A stretch of DNA of 64,000 nucleotides from Phocoena phocoena (taxonomy: Eukaryota > Chordata > Mammalia > Artiodactyla > Phocoenidae). The stretch's first letter is position 1. Every line of letters begins with the position of its first letter. The notes beneath the pieces were generated by a model. That model saw nothing but the letters and a program-made list of their open reading frames with translations. It was not told where the DNA came from and did no database searches. Location: positions 59,686,909 through 59,750,908 of the forward strand of contig NC_089234.1 of assembly GCF_963924675.1 (NCBI RefSeq). Reading direction: 5' to 3'. Shown here piece by piece: positions 12,331 through 24,825 of the stretch. Both the position numbers and the translations under genes were made by a program.

Positions 12331-12580
12331 AATGAGGCAGTGCTATGTGTATTGACTAGGAAAGATGTCAGAAGTATTTTCAGGGGGAAAAAGTGTATGT
12401 GTATATTATGGTAAAAGATTGAAGTGTGGATTCTTTTTTTTTTTTTTTTATTCTCTATGTCTGTTCATACACGGGGGAAAATGTTGAGAGGATACATATC
12501 TATTTGTTAATACTGTTTACCTGTGAGGAGTGGGACTAGGAAAGGAACTTCATACACTTTTATACTGTTTGAAAATTTTT

Positions 12581-12935
12581 AAATTTTGTTTAATTTTATT
12601 TTTGGCTGCGTTGCGGCACATGGAGTCTTTCATTGCAGTACGGGGCCTCTTCATTGTGGCGTGTGGGTTTCTCTCTAGTTGTGGTGCATGGGCACCAGAG
12701 CATGCAGGCTCAATAGTTGTTGCACATGGGCTTTCTAGTTGTGGTGTGTGGGCTCCAGAGAGCGTGGGTTCTGTATTTGAGGCACGCGGGCTTCTCTGTA
12801 GTTGTGGTGCGCAGGCTCAGTAGTTGCAGTGTGCTGGCTTAGTTGCCCCACGGCATGTGGGATCTTAGTTTTCCGACCAGGGGTTGAACCCGTGTCCCCA
12901 GCATTGGAAGGTGGATTCTTAACCACTGCGGCACC
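12581..12935 (-). mobile_element. CHR-type SINE, long form, antisense
   Basis: A long-form SINE with the tail 'tttggctgcgttgcggcaca' on the left and the head '...accactgcggcacc' on the right. The flanking duplication is CTGTTTGAAAATTTTT at 12565-12580 and the same with one A lost at 12936-12950. It is more diverged than the short-form copies. Confidence 0.88.
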
Positions 12936-12964
12936 CTGTTTGAAATTTTTATAATAAGTATTTC

Positions 12965-13620
12965 TTTAAAAAATAGCTTTATTGATTCACCCATTTGAAG
13001 TGTACAAGTCAGTGGTTTTTAGTATGTTCAGAGACTTGTGCATCCATCACCACAATTAATTTTAGAACATTTTCATTATACTCCTTAGCCATAACCACTT
13101 AATCCTTAATCCTCTCCCTGCCCCAGCCCTGGGCAACCACTAATCTGCTTTCTGTCTTTATGGATTTGCCTCTTCTGGATATTTTTTATATACTACATGG
13201 ACTTTTAGTGTCTGGCTTCTCACTTGGCATGTTTTCAAGGTATGGCTGAACAACATTCTTTTGTATGGATATGCCACCTTTTATCTGTCTTATCTGTTGA
13301 TAGATATTTAGGTTATTTCTACTTTTTTGGCTATTATGAATAATGCTGTTCTGAAATTAATGTCTTCTGAAGCACAAACGTTTTATTTTGATGATGTCCT
13401 GTTTATTTTTGTTGTTGCTGCTTGTACTTTTGAGGTCATAGCTAAACCATATGCCAATTTTTTTTTCTAAAAGTTTTGTAATGTTAGCTTCTATATTTAG
13501 ATCTTTAATCCCTTCTGAGTTAATTTTTTTATTATGGTGTGAGGTAGGGGTCCATCTTCTTTGTTTTGCATATGGTTATCCAGTGTCCCAGAACCATTTG
13601 TTGAATATAACAAGCATTTC
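12965..13620 (-). mobile_element. Old L1 fragment, antisense
   Basis: An antisense L1M 3' UTR and ORF2 tail: 'gtacaagtcagtggttttta', 'cttctggatattttttatat', 'ttatgaataatgctg', then a jump to a more internal ORF2 part ('ggtcatagctaaaccatatg', 'tggttatccagtgtcccaga'). The join near 13365 means part of the element is missing. Confidence 0.82.
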
Positions 13621-14360
13621 TTGCTTCCATAATTTTAAAACGATAAAAGTAAAAGATTGGAATGATAATTTGCTAAAATGGCAAAAGTAAATGTGTTCTT
13701 GATAACAGGAGACTTCAGTCTGAAGAGTTAGTAAGCAAGGAAAAGATTAAAGATAGAAAGGGAGGCAATAACTGCTGGAGTAAGGCCTATGGAAAAGGTA
13801 GATTCAAAAGCATAGATAGATGCTCTAGCCTCTGAAAGGCTGAAGGACAATGCTTCTACCAAAGTACAAGAGAAAAATGTAAGAATAGATGCTTAAGAAT
13901 TGGTGGTAGCAGAGAAGAAAGTTGAAGATGTCAGAAGACCAGGTTCTCTTGGGTGATAGGTTCCAGGATGAAATAGGAACAGTTATTTTATCAAGATGTA
14001 TTTAGTTTGAAACTTTATTAGAACACTTGCCAATCTTGTGTTGCAGTTATCTATAAAAATCAAGTCAGTAGTTGGTTGCTTATAAAATTCAAAAATCTAT
14101 GAAATTGTTGCCAGGCAAAAAAGGTACATTGACATACGAGATTAGTTCTACCAGGAACTTGGTCAGAATTGGAAGAAATAAGGTCTTAGTGTATTTATCA
14201 GCTACATCCTTTATAACAATAAAATTCTTGGATCCTTCCTGTTTCTGTGACACAGAGGAATTCTACTTGGCCAATCTCTATAAATTTGCATGAGATCATC
14301 AGACAAATACTTATGGTAAAGTAAAATAAATCTTGGATTAGTTCTAAGACATCTTCAGGA

Positions 14361-14450
14361 TTCATTCATTCAGCAAACATTTATTGAGCATCTACTATGT
14401 GCCAGGCACTATGGATATAGTGGTGAGCAAAACCAGGCAGAATTTATATG
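14361..14450 (-). mobile_element. LINE2 3' end fragment
   Basis: The run 'attcattcattcagcaaaca' followed by 'tactatgtgccaggcactat' is the antisense 3' end of an L2 element, with its terminal TGAA repeats seen as TTCA. It is short and diverged, an ancient mammalian repeat. Confidence 0.7.
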
Positions 14451-14727
14451 TATTTGGAACTAGTAGTTGAATGAAGATGTCTTACCTTAATCAAATAACA
14501 AATTAATGTACAATTGTTATAAATGCCACAAAGGAAGGATATGTAGTACTATAAAAACATATTGGGGTGGCTGCCTTCTCCACTTCCAGGTGCATGGAGG
14601 TAGCATCTCCCTGATGTGCTTCAGGTTGCAGGTAGTTGCCAACCCTGAGATTAACGGAGGGCTGTGAGACGCCCACGATCGTTCTGCAGGCACAGGTGCC
14701 ACTACTCTCCCATCTCCCAATGTAGGG

Positions 14728-15737
<1,010 letters not shown>

Positions 15738-16323
15738 AAAAGGATTTCTAAGGAAGACAAACTGTTCCTCGTAGTTTCCCTGTTGTCTAGCTTTATTTTA
15801 ATGGTAAAAGCGACTTACTTTTAAAAATGTATATGTATACACACAAATATGTATGCAAATATGTGTGTGCTCAAATTACCTTCCACAGGTACATGAGTGG
15901 AAAAACTCAGTTCCGTGAAATGAAACTTACTCTATTATATGTAAAAATTGTTTGAAACCACAACACTAACCCTTATTGAAGACAAAGTGTAGATATTAGA
16001 AAAAATGACTAAAATACAGATAAAATGTGTCAGGTATCAGGTCATGCACCAAAATGGAAAGCTAGTTTTGAGAAGTTATTCAGAAGCCTTGCTGTTTTAA
16101 AAGCTGGAAGTGTTTCAAAGGCTTATTCCTAATAATAATTAATTGCCCCCGTTTAATTGTGAGGGAATAAAATTTAGATCACAAGAGCTGCATTTCACAA
16201 TATTTGCCTAACTGTATACAAAAGACAAAGATATTTGCTTGTTCTCCAAAAGAGGGCAACATTAGAAAGAAAACTCACTTCAGTTTTGAACAATTGAATG
16301 TATATTACTTAAGAAGAAGCTCT

Positions 16324-16393
16324 TTAAATCAGTGCACCTTTTCTCTGGTACAGCAAACAATTGCTTTACCAGTGAAAAGGTGCATTGATTTAA
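16324..16393. other. Compact 31-bp-stem hairpin of unknown origin
   Basis: The left arm 16324-16354 (ttaaatcagtgcac...) and the right arm 16363-16393 (...ggtgcattgatttaa) are reverse complements at 28 of 31 positions, with an 8-base loop (aaacaatt). The whole structure is 70 nt, the size of a pre-microRNA. It is transcribed with P4HA1. It matches no repeat family I recognise, and I know of no named microRNA with this sequence. It could be a microRNA-like hairpin or the remnant of a very small palindromic transposon. Confidence 0.6.
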
Positions 16394-16737
16394 CAGCCAA
16401 AAAAGAGATATAGTTCTTAATATTTCATGAAACAGCCCTAATCCTGTCAGTTGTTTTCATTATAGATTTTATAGTTGCCTTTCTGACCACTTCTTAGCAG
16501 TCTGAGAAAATATACTGTTATTTACTATTTAAAAAAAAATGATTTTATGGAAATCAGTCCATCAGATCAAGAGGAATCCTAATGCATTTTCCTTTGAAAT
16601 GGATGTGAGAAATGTAAATTTTGTAACAGTATTATTTATCTTCCTTTACTTATAATAGCATGTCATGTCAATTTCATGTGATTAGTTAAAAACTTTTTCC
16701 TCTTACTGTTCCAAAAACAAAACAAAACAAAAACCTG

Positions 16738-17460
16738 GTCTGGCACAGGGAGGAGTCAAGGAAGGCTTCTCTGAAGAAGAGACAACTAAAATGATAATCC
16801 AAAGCCTTAAATTTGCAAAGTTAAGCAGAAGAATACTCTGGGTAGAGATGAGCATGTGCACTAGCCTTAGGGCAAGAAGAAACATTGTTGAATAAGTGCT
16901 GCTGGGGCACTGGGAGAAAGACAAAATACAGTGTGAGAGGCTGTGAGGGAGACCAGGATGGAACATCCAGAGAGACTAAAGGAATACCTGGAGAATGAAT
17001 GAGTCAGGAGGAGAGTTTCAAGAAGGATGAACATTCTGAAATGTTACTAAAAGAGCAAATACTATGAGAATGGGAAAATCTTGTTAGATTTAGGAGCATA
17101 GTAGGGTTATGGGTGAGATATTAGCAAGAATAGTTTTGATGGAGTGATGGGGACTAAAGCTAAATTGGAATGGATTGAGAAGTGAGGAGTCAGTGAAAAG
17201 GTTGACTTGAAGATGGAGGAGAAAGAAATTGGTGGCTGGAGAGAGAAAGAATTGAGGGAAAGAATTTTAAATTTTTGCTTATTTATTTAATGGGAAAGTC
17301 TTAAGCCCTGTTAAAAGCTGTGGGAGGAATTATTGAAAAGAGATGTTGATTATATGAGAGAGAAGGGCTCATCAATGATTTATGGTTCCTAAAATGGCAG
17401 GAGGTAATAGAATCTAAGGCAGAGGATTGGCCTTAGATAATGGAGAGAAATCTCCTCTTG
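16738..17460 (+). repeat. Probable ancient interspersed repeat, family uncertain
   Basis: A purine-rich stretch with 'gtcaaggaaggcttctctga', 'agggcaagaagaaac' and 'aatggattgagaagtgagga'. It resembles a widespread old mammalian repeat that I cannot name with confidence. No coding potential is visible. A related stretch is present at 35494-35720. Confidence 0.4.
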
Positions 17461-17625
17461 GAACTGGAATGAACTAGAATGAACTATGTATAAGGAAAAG
17501 ATTGTATGGTTTCTATTTTATCTGTGACGTAGGAGATATGTAATCCACTGAGTGAAGGAGTCTGAGGTGGGTTGGGGTTCAGAATAGAGGCGAGAGTAAG
17601 GCCCATTTGGAGTTAGTGTTCATGA

Positions 17626-17948
17626 TTGTTTTGTTTTGTTTGGCTGTGTTGGGTCTCGTTGCCGCTCGTGGGCTTTCTCCAGTTGCTTCGAGCGGGGGCT
17701 GCTCTTCGTTGTGGTGCGTGGGCTTCTCATTGCAGTGGCTTCTCTTGTTATGGAGCATGGGCTTCAGTAATTGGAGCCCGCAGGTTCAGTAGTTGTGGTT
17801 TGCGGGCTCTAGAGCGCAGGCTCAGTAGCTGTGGTGCACAGGGCTTAGTTGCTCCGCGGCATGTGGGATCTTCCTGGACCAGGGCTTGAACCCGTGTCCC
17901 CTGCATTGGCAGGCGGATTCTTAACCACTGTGCCACCAAGGAGGTCCC
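17626..17948 (-). mobile_element. CHR-type SINE, long form, antisense, with 11-bp TSD
   Basis: A long-form SINE from 'ttgttttgttttgtttggct' to 'accaaggaggtccc'. It is bounded by a perfect duplication AGTGTTCATGA at 17615-17625 and 17949-17959. The open frames over it are shadows of the SINE. Confidence 0.92.
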
Positions 17949-18104
17949 AGTGTTCATGAATTTTTAGTGGAACATATCTGCCCTATCTCATGACTTTTTC
18001 TAATATGATTTGGTGTTATAGGTATAAGCTTGGAGAAAAATTCATCAGGCTTGTGTTTTTTGCCAGACAGGTGAGTTTAGGCTTTTAGTCAAGGATGCTG
18101 TTGA

Positions 18105-18239
18105 GGGAATTCTCCGGTGGTCCAGTGGTTAGGACTCCATGCTTCCACTGCAGGGGGCACGGGTTTGATCCCTGGTTGGGGAATGAAGATCCTGCAAGCT
18201 GCATGGCGCGGCTCCCCCCCACCCCCCCAAAAAAGAATA
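18105..18239 (+). mobile_element. Short tRNA-Glu SINE, sense
   Basis: Runs from 'gggaattctccggtggtcca' to a C-rich and A-rich tail. Its body is shorter than the CHR forms and resembles the older tRNA-Glu SINEs of even-toed ungulates. The likely duplication is CTGTTGA, 18098-18104 and 18240-18246, extended upstream with mismatches. Confidence 0.82.
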
Positions 18240-18369
18240 CTGTTGAAATGATGGACCAAAGCTTGATGAGAGAAGTGAAGAAAGAAAAAGTCTAATAGAC
18301 TGGGAAAAAGCATATGTAAAGGAGAGAGCTGAATTTTGCTGTGCCATGTATTGAGCTATAGTTCCCATA

Positions 18370-19035
18370 CCGTAAAATTACCCTTTAAAGTATACAGTTC
18401 AGTGGTTTTTAGTCTTTTTTAGCTTTGCAGTCATCACCATTATCTAATTCCAGAACATTTTCACCACCCCAAAAGAAAATCCTGTACCCATTAAGAGTCA
18501 TTCCTTAATACTGCCTTCTCGTGGCAACCACTAACCTACTTTCTGTATTGATTTGCCTATTCTGGACATTTCATATTAATGGAATCATAATGTGTGACCT
18601 TTTGTATCTGACTTATCTTTCTTAACATAATGGTTTCAAGGTTCATCCGTGTGGTGGCATGTATCATTACTTCCTTTTCATGACACAATAATCTGTCTTA
18701 TGGATATATCACATTTTATGTATCTGTCTATCAGTTGATGGACATTTGTATTATTTCCACTTTTTGGCCATTATTAATAATGCTACTATGAATACTTATG
18801 TACAAGTTTTGGTATGACCACACACTTTACTTTCTCTTGGGTATATACCTAGGAGTGGAATTGCTAGGTCATATGGTAACTCTGTGTTTAGCAATTTGAG
18901 GAACTGCCAAAGTGTTTTCCAAAGTGGCTGCACCATTTTACATTCCTACCAGCAATATATGAGGGTTCTAATTTCTTCACATCATCACCAACACCTTTTT
19001 GGTTATAGCTATCCTACTGGGTGTGTTGGGTACCT
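18370..19035 (-). mobile_element. Old L1 3' end, antisense
   Basis: Antisense L1M 3' UTR into ORF2: 'agtatacagttcagtggttt', 'gcaaccactaacctactttc', 'ggaattgctaggtcatatgg', 'aagtggctgcaccatttta'. It has many substitutions. It ends around 'tcctactgggtgtgttgggt'. Confidence 0.85.
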
Positions 19036-19372
19036 TTTAAAACTTTTTTACTTAGGCAAGTAATACATGAATTTTTCTTATAAAACATTAGCATTATATA
19101 AATCAGGCTAAAACCCCTATGACCTTCACCTTGGCCAGTTCCTGTACCTTATCTAGAAGGAACAGTTGTTTTCATTTTGATGTATGTATTTTTTCAGAAT
19201 TAAAAAAAATTCTCAGTGTAGATAGTCCTATATAGTCTTCTTACATTAATCCATCTGTTTTCATAAAAACTCAGTAATAAATGGTATTAGTTTTTTTCCC
19301 TTTCCAACCTGTAGCTGTAGAATGTAACATGTTTTAAAAATTACAACATCATTAGTAAAAATCGTATCAAAG

Positions 19373-19573
19373 GGTTTCCCTGGTGGCGCAGTGGTTGAGA
19401 GTCCACCTGCTGATGCAGGGGACGCGGGTTCGTGTCGCGGTCCGGGAAGATCCCACATGCCACGGAGTGGCTGGGCCCATGAGCCATGGCCGCTGAGCCT
19501 GCGCGTCCGGAGCCTGTGCTCCACAACAGGAGAGGCCACAACGGTGAGAGGCCCGCGTACCGCAAAAAAAAAA
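19373..19573 (+). mobile_element. CHR-type SINE, short form, sense
   Basis: A complete short-form SINE starting 'ggtttccctggtggcgcagt' and ending in poly(A). The flanking duplication is AAAAATC[G/A]TATCAAAG (16 bp, one mismatch) at 19357-19372 and 19574-19589. It lies only about 130 bp upstream of the next P4HA1 exon. Confidence 0.92.
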
Positions 19574-19720
19574 AAAAATCATATCAAAGAAGCAAATGAA
19601 GTAAATGCCTATAGATAAAGCCTTAATGTCCTGTATATTCGGGCTTTTTAAATGCCAGCTATTGGTCTTCATGTATTGAAACTCTATCAGTAAAACTAAT
19701 AATTTTTTTCTTGTTTTTAG

Positions 19721-19820
19721 TGCCTGGCTCTCTGGCTATGAAAACCCTGTGGTGTCTCGAATTAATATGAGAATACAAGATCTCACAGGACTAGATGTCT
19801 CCACAGCAGAGGAATTACAG
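19721..19820 (+). CDS. P4HA1: P4HA1 coding exon (mature residues 366-399)
   Basis: A 100-bp exon between TTTTTAG and GTAGGT. Its first T completes the serine codon begun by either 71-bp alternative exon, and 71+100 bp gives 57 whole codons. It reads AWLSGYENPVVSRINMRIQD and continues to STAEELQ. It forms the N-terminal part of the 2-oxoglutarate dioxygenase fold, upstream of the HxD iron motif. No differences suggest loss of function. Confidence 0.97.
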
Positions 19821-20138
19821 GTAGGTAATCACATCCTACACTTCTTCAAAAGATGCTTCAGATGAGATTTTTTCTGTCACTATACAGGCAGTACTCAATT
19901 TGCATGATACTTTGAGACTGTAAAAGTGAATATATAAGCTGAAACCATGTACAGTGATCTTAATAATCAGTAGGAAAAATTGTTCTGTGACCTTTAAAAT
20001 TTTTTGTCAAGACATTAAAAACTCTTACTGTTGAGTATAAACGTATAGGGAAATGAAAAATATGTAACACTAGTATTTATTAAGTACACTGTGATTTTTT
20101 TTTTCATTCCTAGGCCTGTCAGGTGGCCATGGCAGTTT

Positions 20139-21768
20139 TCTTTTTTTAATAAATTATTTTTTTCTGTTTTCTAGTAAGAAATAATTCACATACCATAAAA
20201 TTTACCCTGGTTTTAATATTCACATGATTGTACAATCATCAACACTATTTTCATCACCTCCAAAGAAACCTCAGTTAAGTAGTCACTCTCCATTCCCCCT
20301 CCCTAGTGCCCCTGGCAACTGCTTCTCTACCTTCTGTATGTAAGTTTGCCTATTCTAAATATTTCATATAAATGGAGTAATACAATATGTGACCTAGTGT
20401 ATCTGGCTTATTTCACTTGACAATGTTTTTAAGGTATATCCATGTTGTAGCATGTATCAGCACTTTATTCTTTTTCATGGCTGAATAGTATTAACATTCT
20501 CTTGTTTGGATATACCACGTTTTATTTATTTATCAGTTGAGGGCTTTTGGATTGTTTCCACTCCTTGGCTATTATGACTAATGCTATTTGTCTACAAATT
20601 TTCGTACAAATGTCATTTAAATCTCTCTTGGGTATAAACCTACATATGTAATTGCTGGGTCATGTGGTAACTTTAATATTTGAGGAACTGCCAAACTGTT
20701 TTCCAGAATGGCTGCACCATTTTACAATCCCATTGGCAATGTATGAGGGTTCCATTTTCTTCACATCCTTGCCAGCACTTGTTCTTGTCCAGTTTTTTTA
20801 TTAAGGTCATTCTGGTATGTTTGAAGTGCTATCTCATCATGGTTCTTATTTGCGTTTCCCTGATGGCTAATGATGTTGAGTATCTTTTCATGAGTTATTG
20901 GCCATTTTTTAAAAAATTTATTTATCTTATTTATTTTTGGTTCTGTTCAGTCTTCGTTGCTACATGTAGGCTTTCTCTAGTTGCAGAGAGCAGGGGCTAC
21001 TCTTCATTGTGGTGCATGGGCTTCTCATTGCGGTGGCTTCTTTTGTTGCGGAGCATGGGCTCTAGGCGCGTGGGCTTCAGTAGTTGCAGCATGCAAGCTC
21101 AGTAGTTGTGGCTCTTGGGCTGTAGAGCGTGGGCTCAGCAGTTGTGGCTCACGGGCTCTAGAGCCAGGCTTACTAGTTGTGGCGTACGGGCTTAGTTGCT
21201 GCATGGCATGTGGGATCCTCCTGGACCAGGGATTGAACCCATGTCCCCTGCATTGGCAGGCAGACTCTCAACCACAGTGCCACCATGGAAGCCCCAGCCA
21301 TTTTTATATCTTTGAAAAAATTTCTATTCAAATCCTTTGCCTATTTTTTATTGGGTTGTTTTTATTGTTGAGTTGTGTTATTTATATGTTCTGAATACTT
21401 GACCCATATTAGGTGTATGGGTTGCAAATATTTTCTCCCGTTCTGTGGTGCGTCTTTCACTTTCTTGATGGTGTCCTTTGGCAAAATATTTTTAATTTCT
21501 ATGAAGTCTGATAGGTCTTTTTTTTGGTTGCTTTGGCATAAGGTGTTTAAGAAACCATTGCCTAATCCAAGGACATAAAGATTTACACCTGTGGTTTTTC
21601 CTACAGTTTTTATGGTTTTCTTTCTTACATTCAGGTCTTTGATCCATTTTGAGTCAATTTTTATATATGGTGTAAGATAGAGGTCCAACTTTATTCTTTT
21701 CATGTGGTTAGCCAATCGTCCCAGCATCATTTGTTGAAAACTAGTCTTCTCTATTGAATTGTCTCAGT
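20139..21768 (-). mobile_element. L1 3' part, antisense, carrying a SINE
   Basis: Antisense L1 from 3' UTR ('attcacataccataaaattt') into ORF2 ('ggaactgccaaactgttttc', 'ttgatccattttgagtcaat', 'gtcccagcatcatttgttg'). The frame is broken by stops. A long-form SINE at 20910-21297 splits it; removing the SINE makes the L1 continuous. Confidence 0.87.
20910..21297 (-). mobile_element. CHR-type SINE, long form, nested in L1
   Basis: An antisense long-form SINE with an A/T-rich tail at left, 'ttctgttcagtcttcgttgc', and a head ending 'gccaccatggaagcccc'. The duplication GCCATTTTT is at 20901-20909 and 21298-21306 in L1 sequence, so it is younger than the host L1. Confidence 0.88.
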
Positions 21769-22184
21769 ATTATAAAATATTAGAAATATTGAGGATTACA
21801 GTGTTTTATTTCTTTGTAAACACTTACCAAGAATAGTTTATGTTCCTTCATCTCATTTGTGAAACTTATGATACAGAGTGAGCATCTTTTCTCTTCCTTC
21901 GCAAATTGTCATACTTCTAAGTTTGGATCAGCTTTCAACATTTTATCCTTTGTGCTTTCAATGTTGTTAAATATCTCTGAGAGATCTTTTATTGTCGATT
22001 TTTTTCCAGTCACTTCCTCTAAGACATCTTCTTCATCCTTTTCATCATGATCACTTTCCTTATGTTAGTAAGTTTACCTTCACCACATTCCTCTGACTGC
22101 GTATCTAGAGTTTCTCAAACAGCAAAAGTTAGAAGCATTTTCCTTGTCAGCCTTTTCTTCTGTGTCTGCATTTAAGTCTGATTT

Positions 22185-24825
22185 CTTTTTTGTCGGGTGG
22201 GGGGTGGGGGAGGGGGGCTCAGCATGAGGGGATTCTTTTAGTATTGGAGTATAGTTGATTTACAATGTTGTGTTAGTTTCAGGTGTACAGCAAAGTGATT
22301 TAGTTATACATATATGTATAGCTATTCTTTTTCAGATTCTTTCCCCATATAGGTTATCACAGAGTACCAAGTAGATTTCCCTGTGCTATACAGTATGTCC
22401 TTATTAGTTATCTATTTTATATATAGTAGTGTGTATATGTTAATCCCAAGTTCCTAATTTATCCTCCCCCCGACCTTTCCCCTTTAGTAACTATAAGTTT
22501 GTTTCTGAAGTCTGCCAGTCTGTTTCTGTTTTGTAAATAAGTTCATTTGTATCATTTTTAGATTCCATGTACAGTGATCATATGCTGTTTGTCTTTCTCT
22601 GACTTCATTTAGTATGACAGTCTCTAGGTCCATCCATGTTGCTGCAAGTGGCATTATTTCATACCTTTTATATGGCTGAGTAAAATTCCACTGATACATG
22701 TACCACATCTTCTTTATCTATTCCTCTGTTGATGGACATTTAGGTTGCTTCCTAAGTGCCCAGGAGTGGGATTGCTGGATCATACGGTAGCTCTATTTTT
22801 AGTTTTTTAAGGAACCTCCATACTGTTCTCCATAGTGGCACCACCAATTTACATTCCCACCAACAGCATAGGAGGGTTCCCTTTTCTGCACACCCTCTTT
22901 AGCATTTATTGTTTGTAGACTTTTTGATGATGGCCATTCTGGCCAGTGTGAGGTGATACCTTCGTAATTTTCTTGTTTCTAGTTGTGGCCCTTTGTTTTC
23001 TTCCTAGAGAAGTTCCTTTAGCATTTGTTGTAAAGCTGTTCTGGTGGTGCTGAGTTCTTTTTAGCTTTTGCTTATCTGTAAATCTTGTGATTTCTCCATT
23101 GAATCTGAGCAAGAGCCTTGCTGGGTAGAGTGTTTTTGACTGTAGTTCTTTCCTTTTCATCACTTTAGATATATTGTGCCACTCCCTTCTGGCCTGAAGA
23201 GTGTCTGTTGAAAAATCAGCTGATAACCTTATGGGGATTCCTTTGTATGTTACTTGTTGCTTTCCCCTTGTTGCTTTTAATATTTTCTTTTTAATATTTG
23301 TTGGTATGATTAATATGTGTCTCAGCATGCCCCTCCTTGGGTTTATCCTGTATGGGACCCTCTGCTTCCTGGACTTGGGTGACTGTTTCCTTTCCCATAT
23401 TAGGGAAGTCTTCCCCTACTATCTCCCCAAATATTTCCTAAGGTCCTTTCTCTCTCTCTTCTCCTTCTGGGACCCCTATAATGTGAACGTTGGTGCATTT
23501 AATGTTGTCCCAGAGGTCTTTTATACTGTCTTCATTTCTTTTCATTCTTTATTCCTTTCCACAGCAGTGATTTCCACCATTCTGTCTTCCAGCCTACTTA
23601 TCCATTCTTCTGCCTCATTTATTCGGCTATTGATTCCTTCTGGTGTAGTTTTCATTTCAGTTATTGTATTGTTCATCTCTGTTTGTTTGTTCTTTATATC
23701 TTCTAGCTCTTGTATCTTCTCAGTCTGTGCCTCCATTCTTTTACTGAGATCTCGGATCATCTTTACTATTACTCTGAATTCTTTTTCAGGTAGATTGCCT
23801 GTCTCCACTTCACTTAGTTCTTCTGGGGTTTTATCTTGTTCCTTCATCTGGAACATTTTCCTCTGCCATCTCATTTTGTCTAACTTTCTGTGTTTGAGGT
23901 CCCACAGGCTGCAGGATTGTAGTTCCTCTTGCTTCTGGTGTCTGCCCCCTAGTGGATGAGACTGGTCTAAGAGGCTTGTGCAGGCTTCTTAGTGAGAAGG
24001 ACTGGTGCCTGCCCACTGGTGGGTGGAGCTGGGTCTTGTCCCTCTGGTGGGCAGGACCGTGTCAAGGGATGTGTTTAGAGGTGGCTGTGGGGTCAGGAAG
24101 ACTTAAGCAGCCTGTCTGCCTGTGTTCCTGCCCTGTTGGTTTTTTGGCCTGGGGCGTCCCAGCACTGGAGCCTAAGGGCTGTTGGGTGGGGCCAGGTCTT
24201 GGCATCAAAGTGGCAGCCTTTAGGGCAGCTCACGCCAGTGAGTACTCCCCAGTGTCTCCGCCACCGGTGTCCTTGTCCCCATAGTGAGCCACAGCCACCC
24301 CCACCTCCCAAGGAGATCCTCCAAGTCCAGCAGGTAGGTCTGACCCTGGCTCATATGAAGTCACTGCTTTTTCCCCTGGGTTCCCATGCACACAAGACCT
24401 TGTGTGTGCCCTCCAAGAGTAGAGTTTCTGTTTCCCCCCAGTACTGGGGAGTTCCTGTGATCAAGCCCTGCTGGCCTTAAAAGCCAAATGCTCTGGGGGC
24501 TCCTCCTCTCAATGCCAGACCCCCAGACTGGGGAGCCTGACGTGGGGCTCAGAACTTTCACTCCTGTGGGAGAACCTCTGTGATATAAATATTTTCCAGT
24601 TTGTGGGTCAGCCACCCAACACTTATGGGATTTGTTTGTATCACAAATGCATCCCTCCTACTGTCTTGTTGTGACTTCTTCTTTGGAAGTAGCATATCTT
24701 TTTTGGTAAGTTCCAGTCTTTTTTGTTGACAGTTTTTCAGCCATTAGTTGTGATTTTGGTGTTTTCACGAGAGGAAAGGTGAGCTCAGGTCCTTCTACTC
24801 CCCGATCTTGTCCTGGAACCAAGTC
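22185..24825 (-). mobile_element. Internally deleted L1 with both termini, antisense
   Basis: Read on the minus strand this is an L1 5' UTR (starting at about 24825, with the 'gagtagaaggacctgagctc' signature on the antisense strand), ORF1 (about 23875 down to 23010) and a short intergenic piece. It then jumps near 22965 directly to the end of ORF2 and a complete 3' UTR with its tail at 22185. ORF1 is recognisable: the MKEQDKTPEELSE and INSRINEAEEWISRLEDRM coiled-coil part, then YKGIPIRLSADFSTDTLQAR. About 3.5 kb of ORF2 is missing (endonuclease and reverse transcriptase), so it is non-autonomous. A degenerate 16-bp TSD (14 of 16) flanks it at 22169-22184 and 24826-24841. Confidence 0.88.

Noticed and set aside
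22195..22217. G-rich run (gggtggggggtgggggagg) as a G-quadruplex regulatory element
   Set aside because: It lies at the tail of the antisense L1 next to its target duplication and is most easily explained as altered 3' flank; no link to a promoter.
23201..23959. The longest open frame of the window (252 codons, + strand), hydrophobic in part
   Set aside because: It is the complement of L1 ORF1 on the minus strand. Its apparent membrane segments come from reading a coiled-coil coding region backwards.
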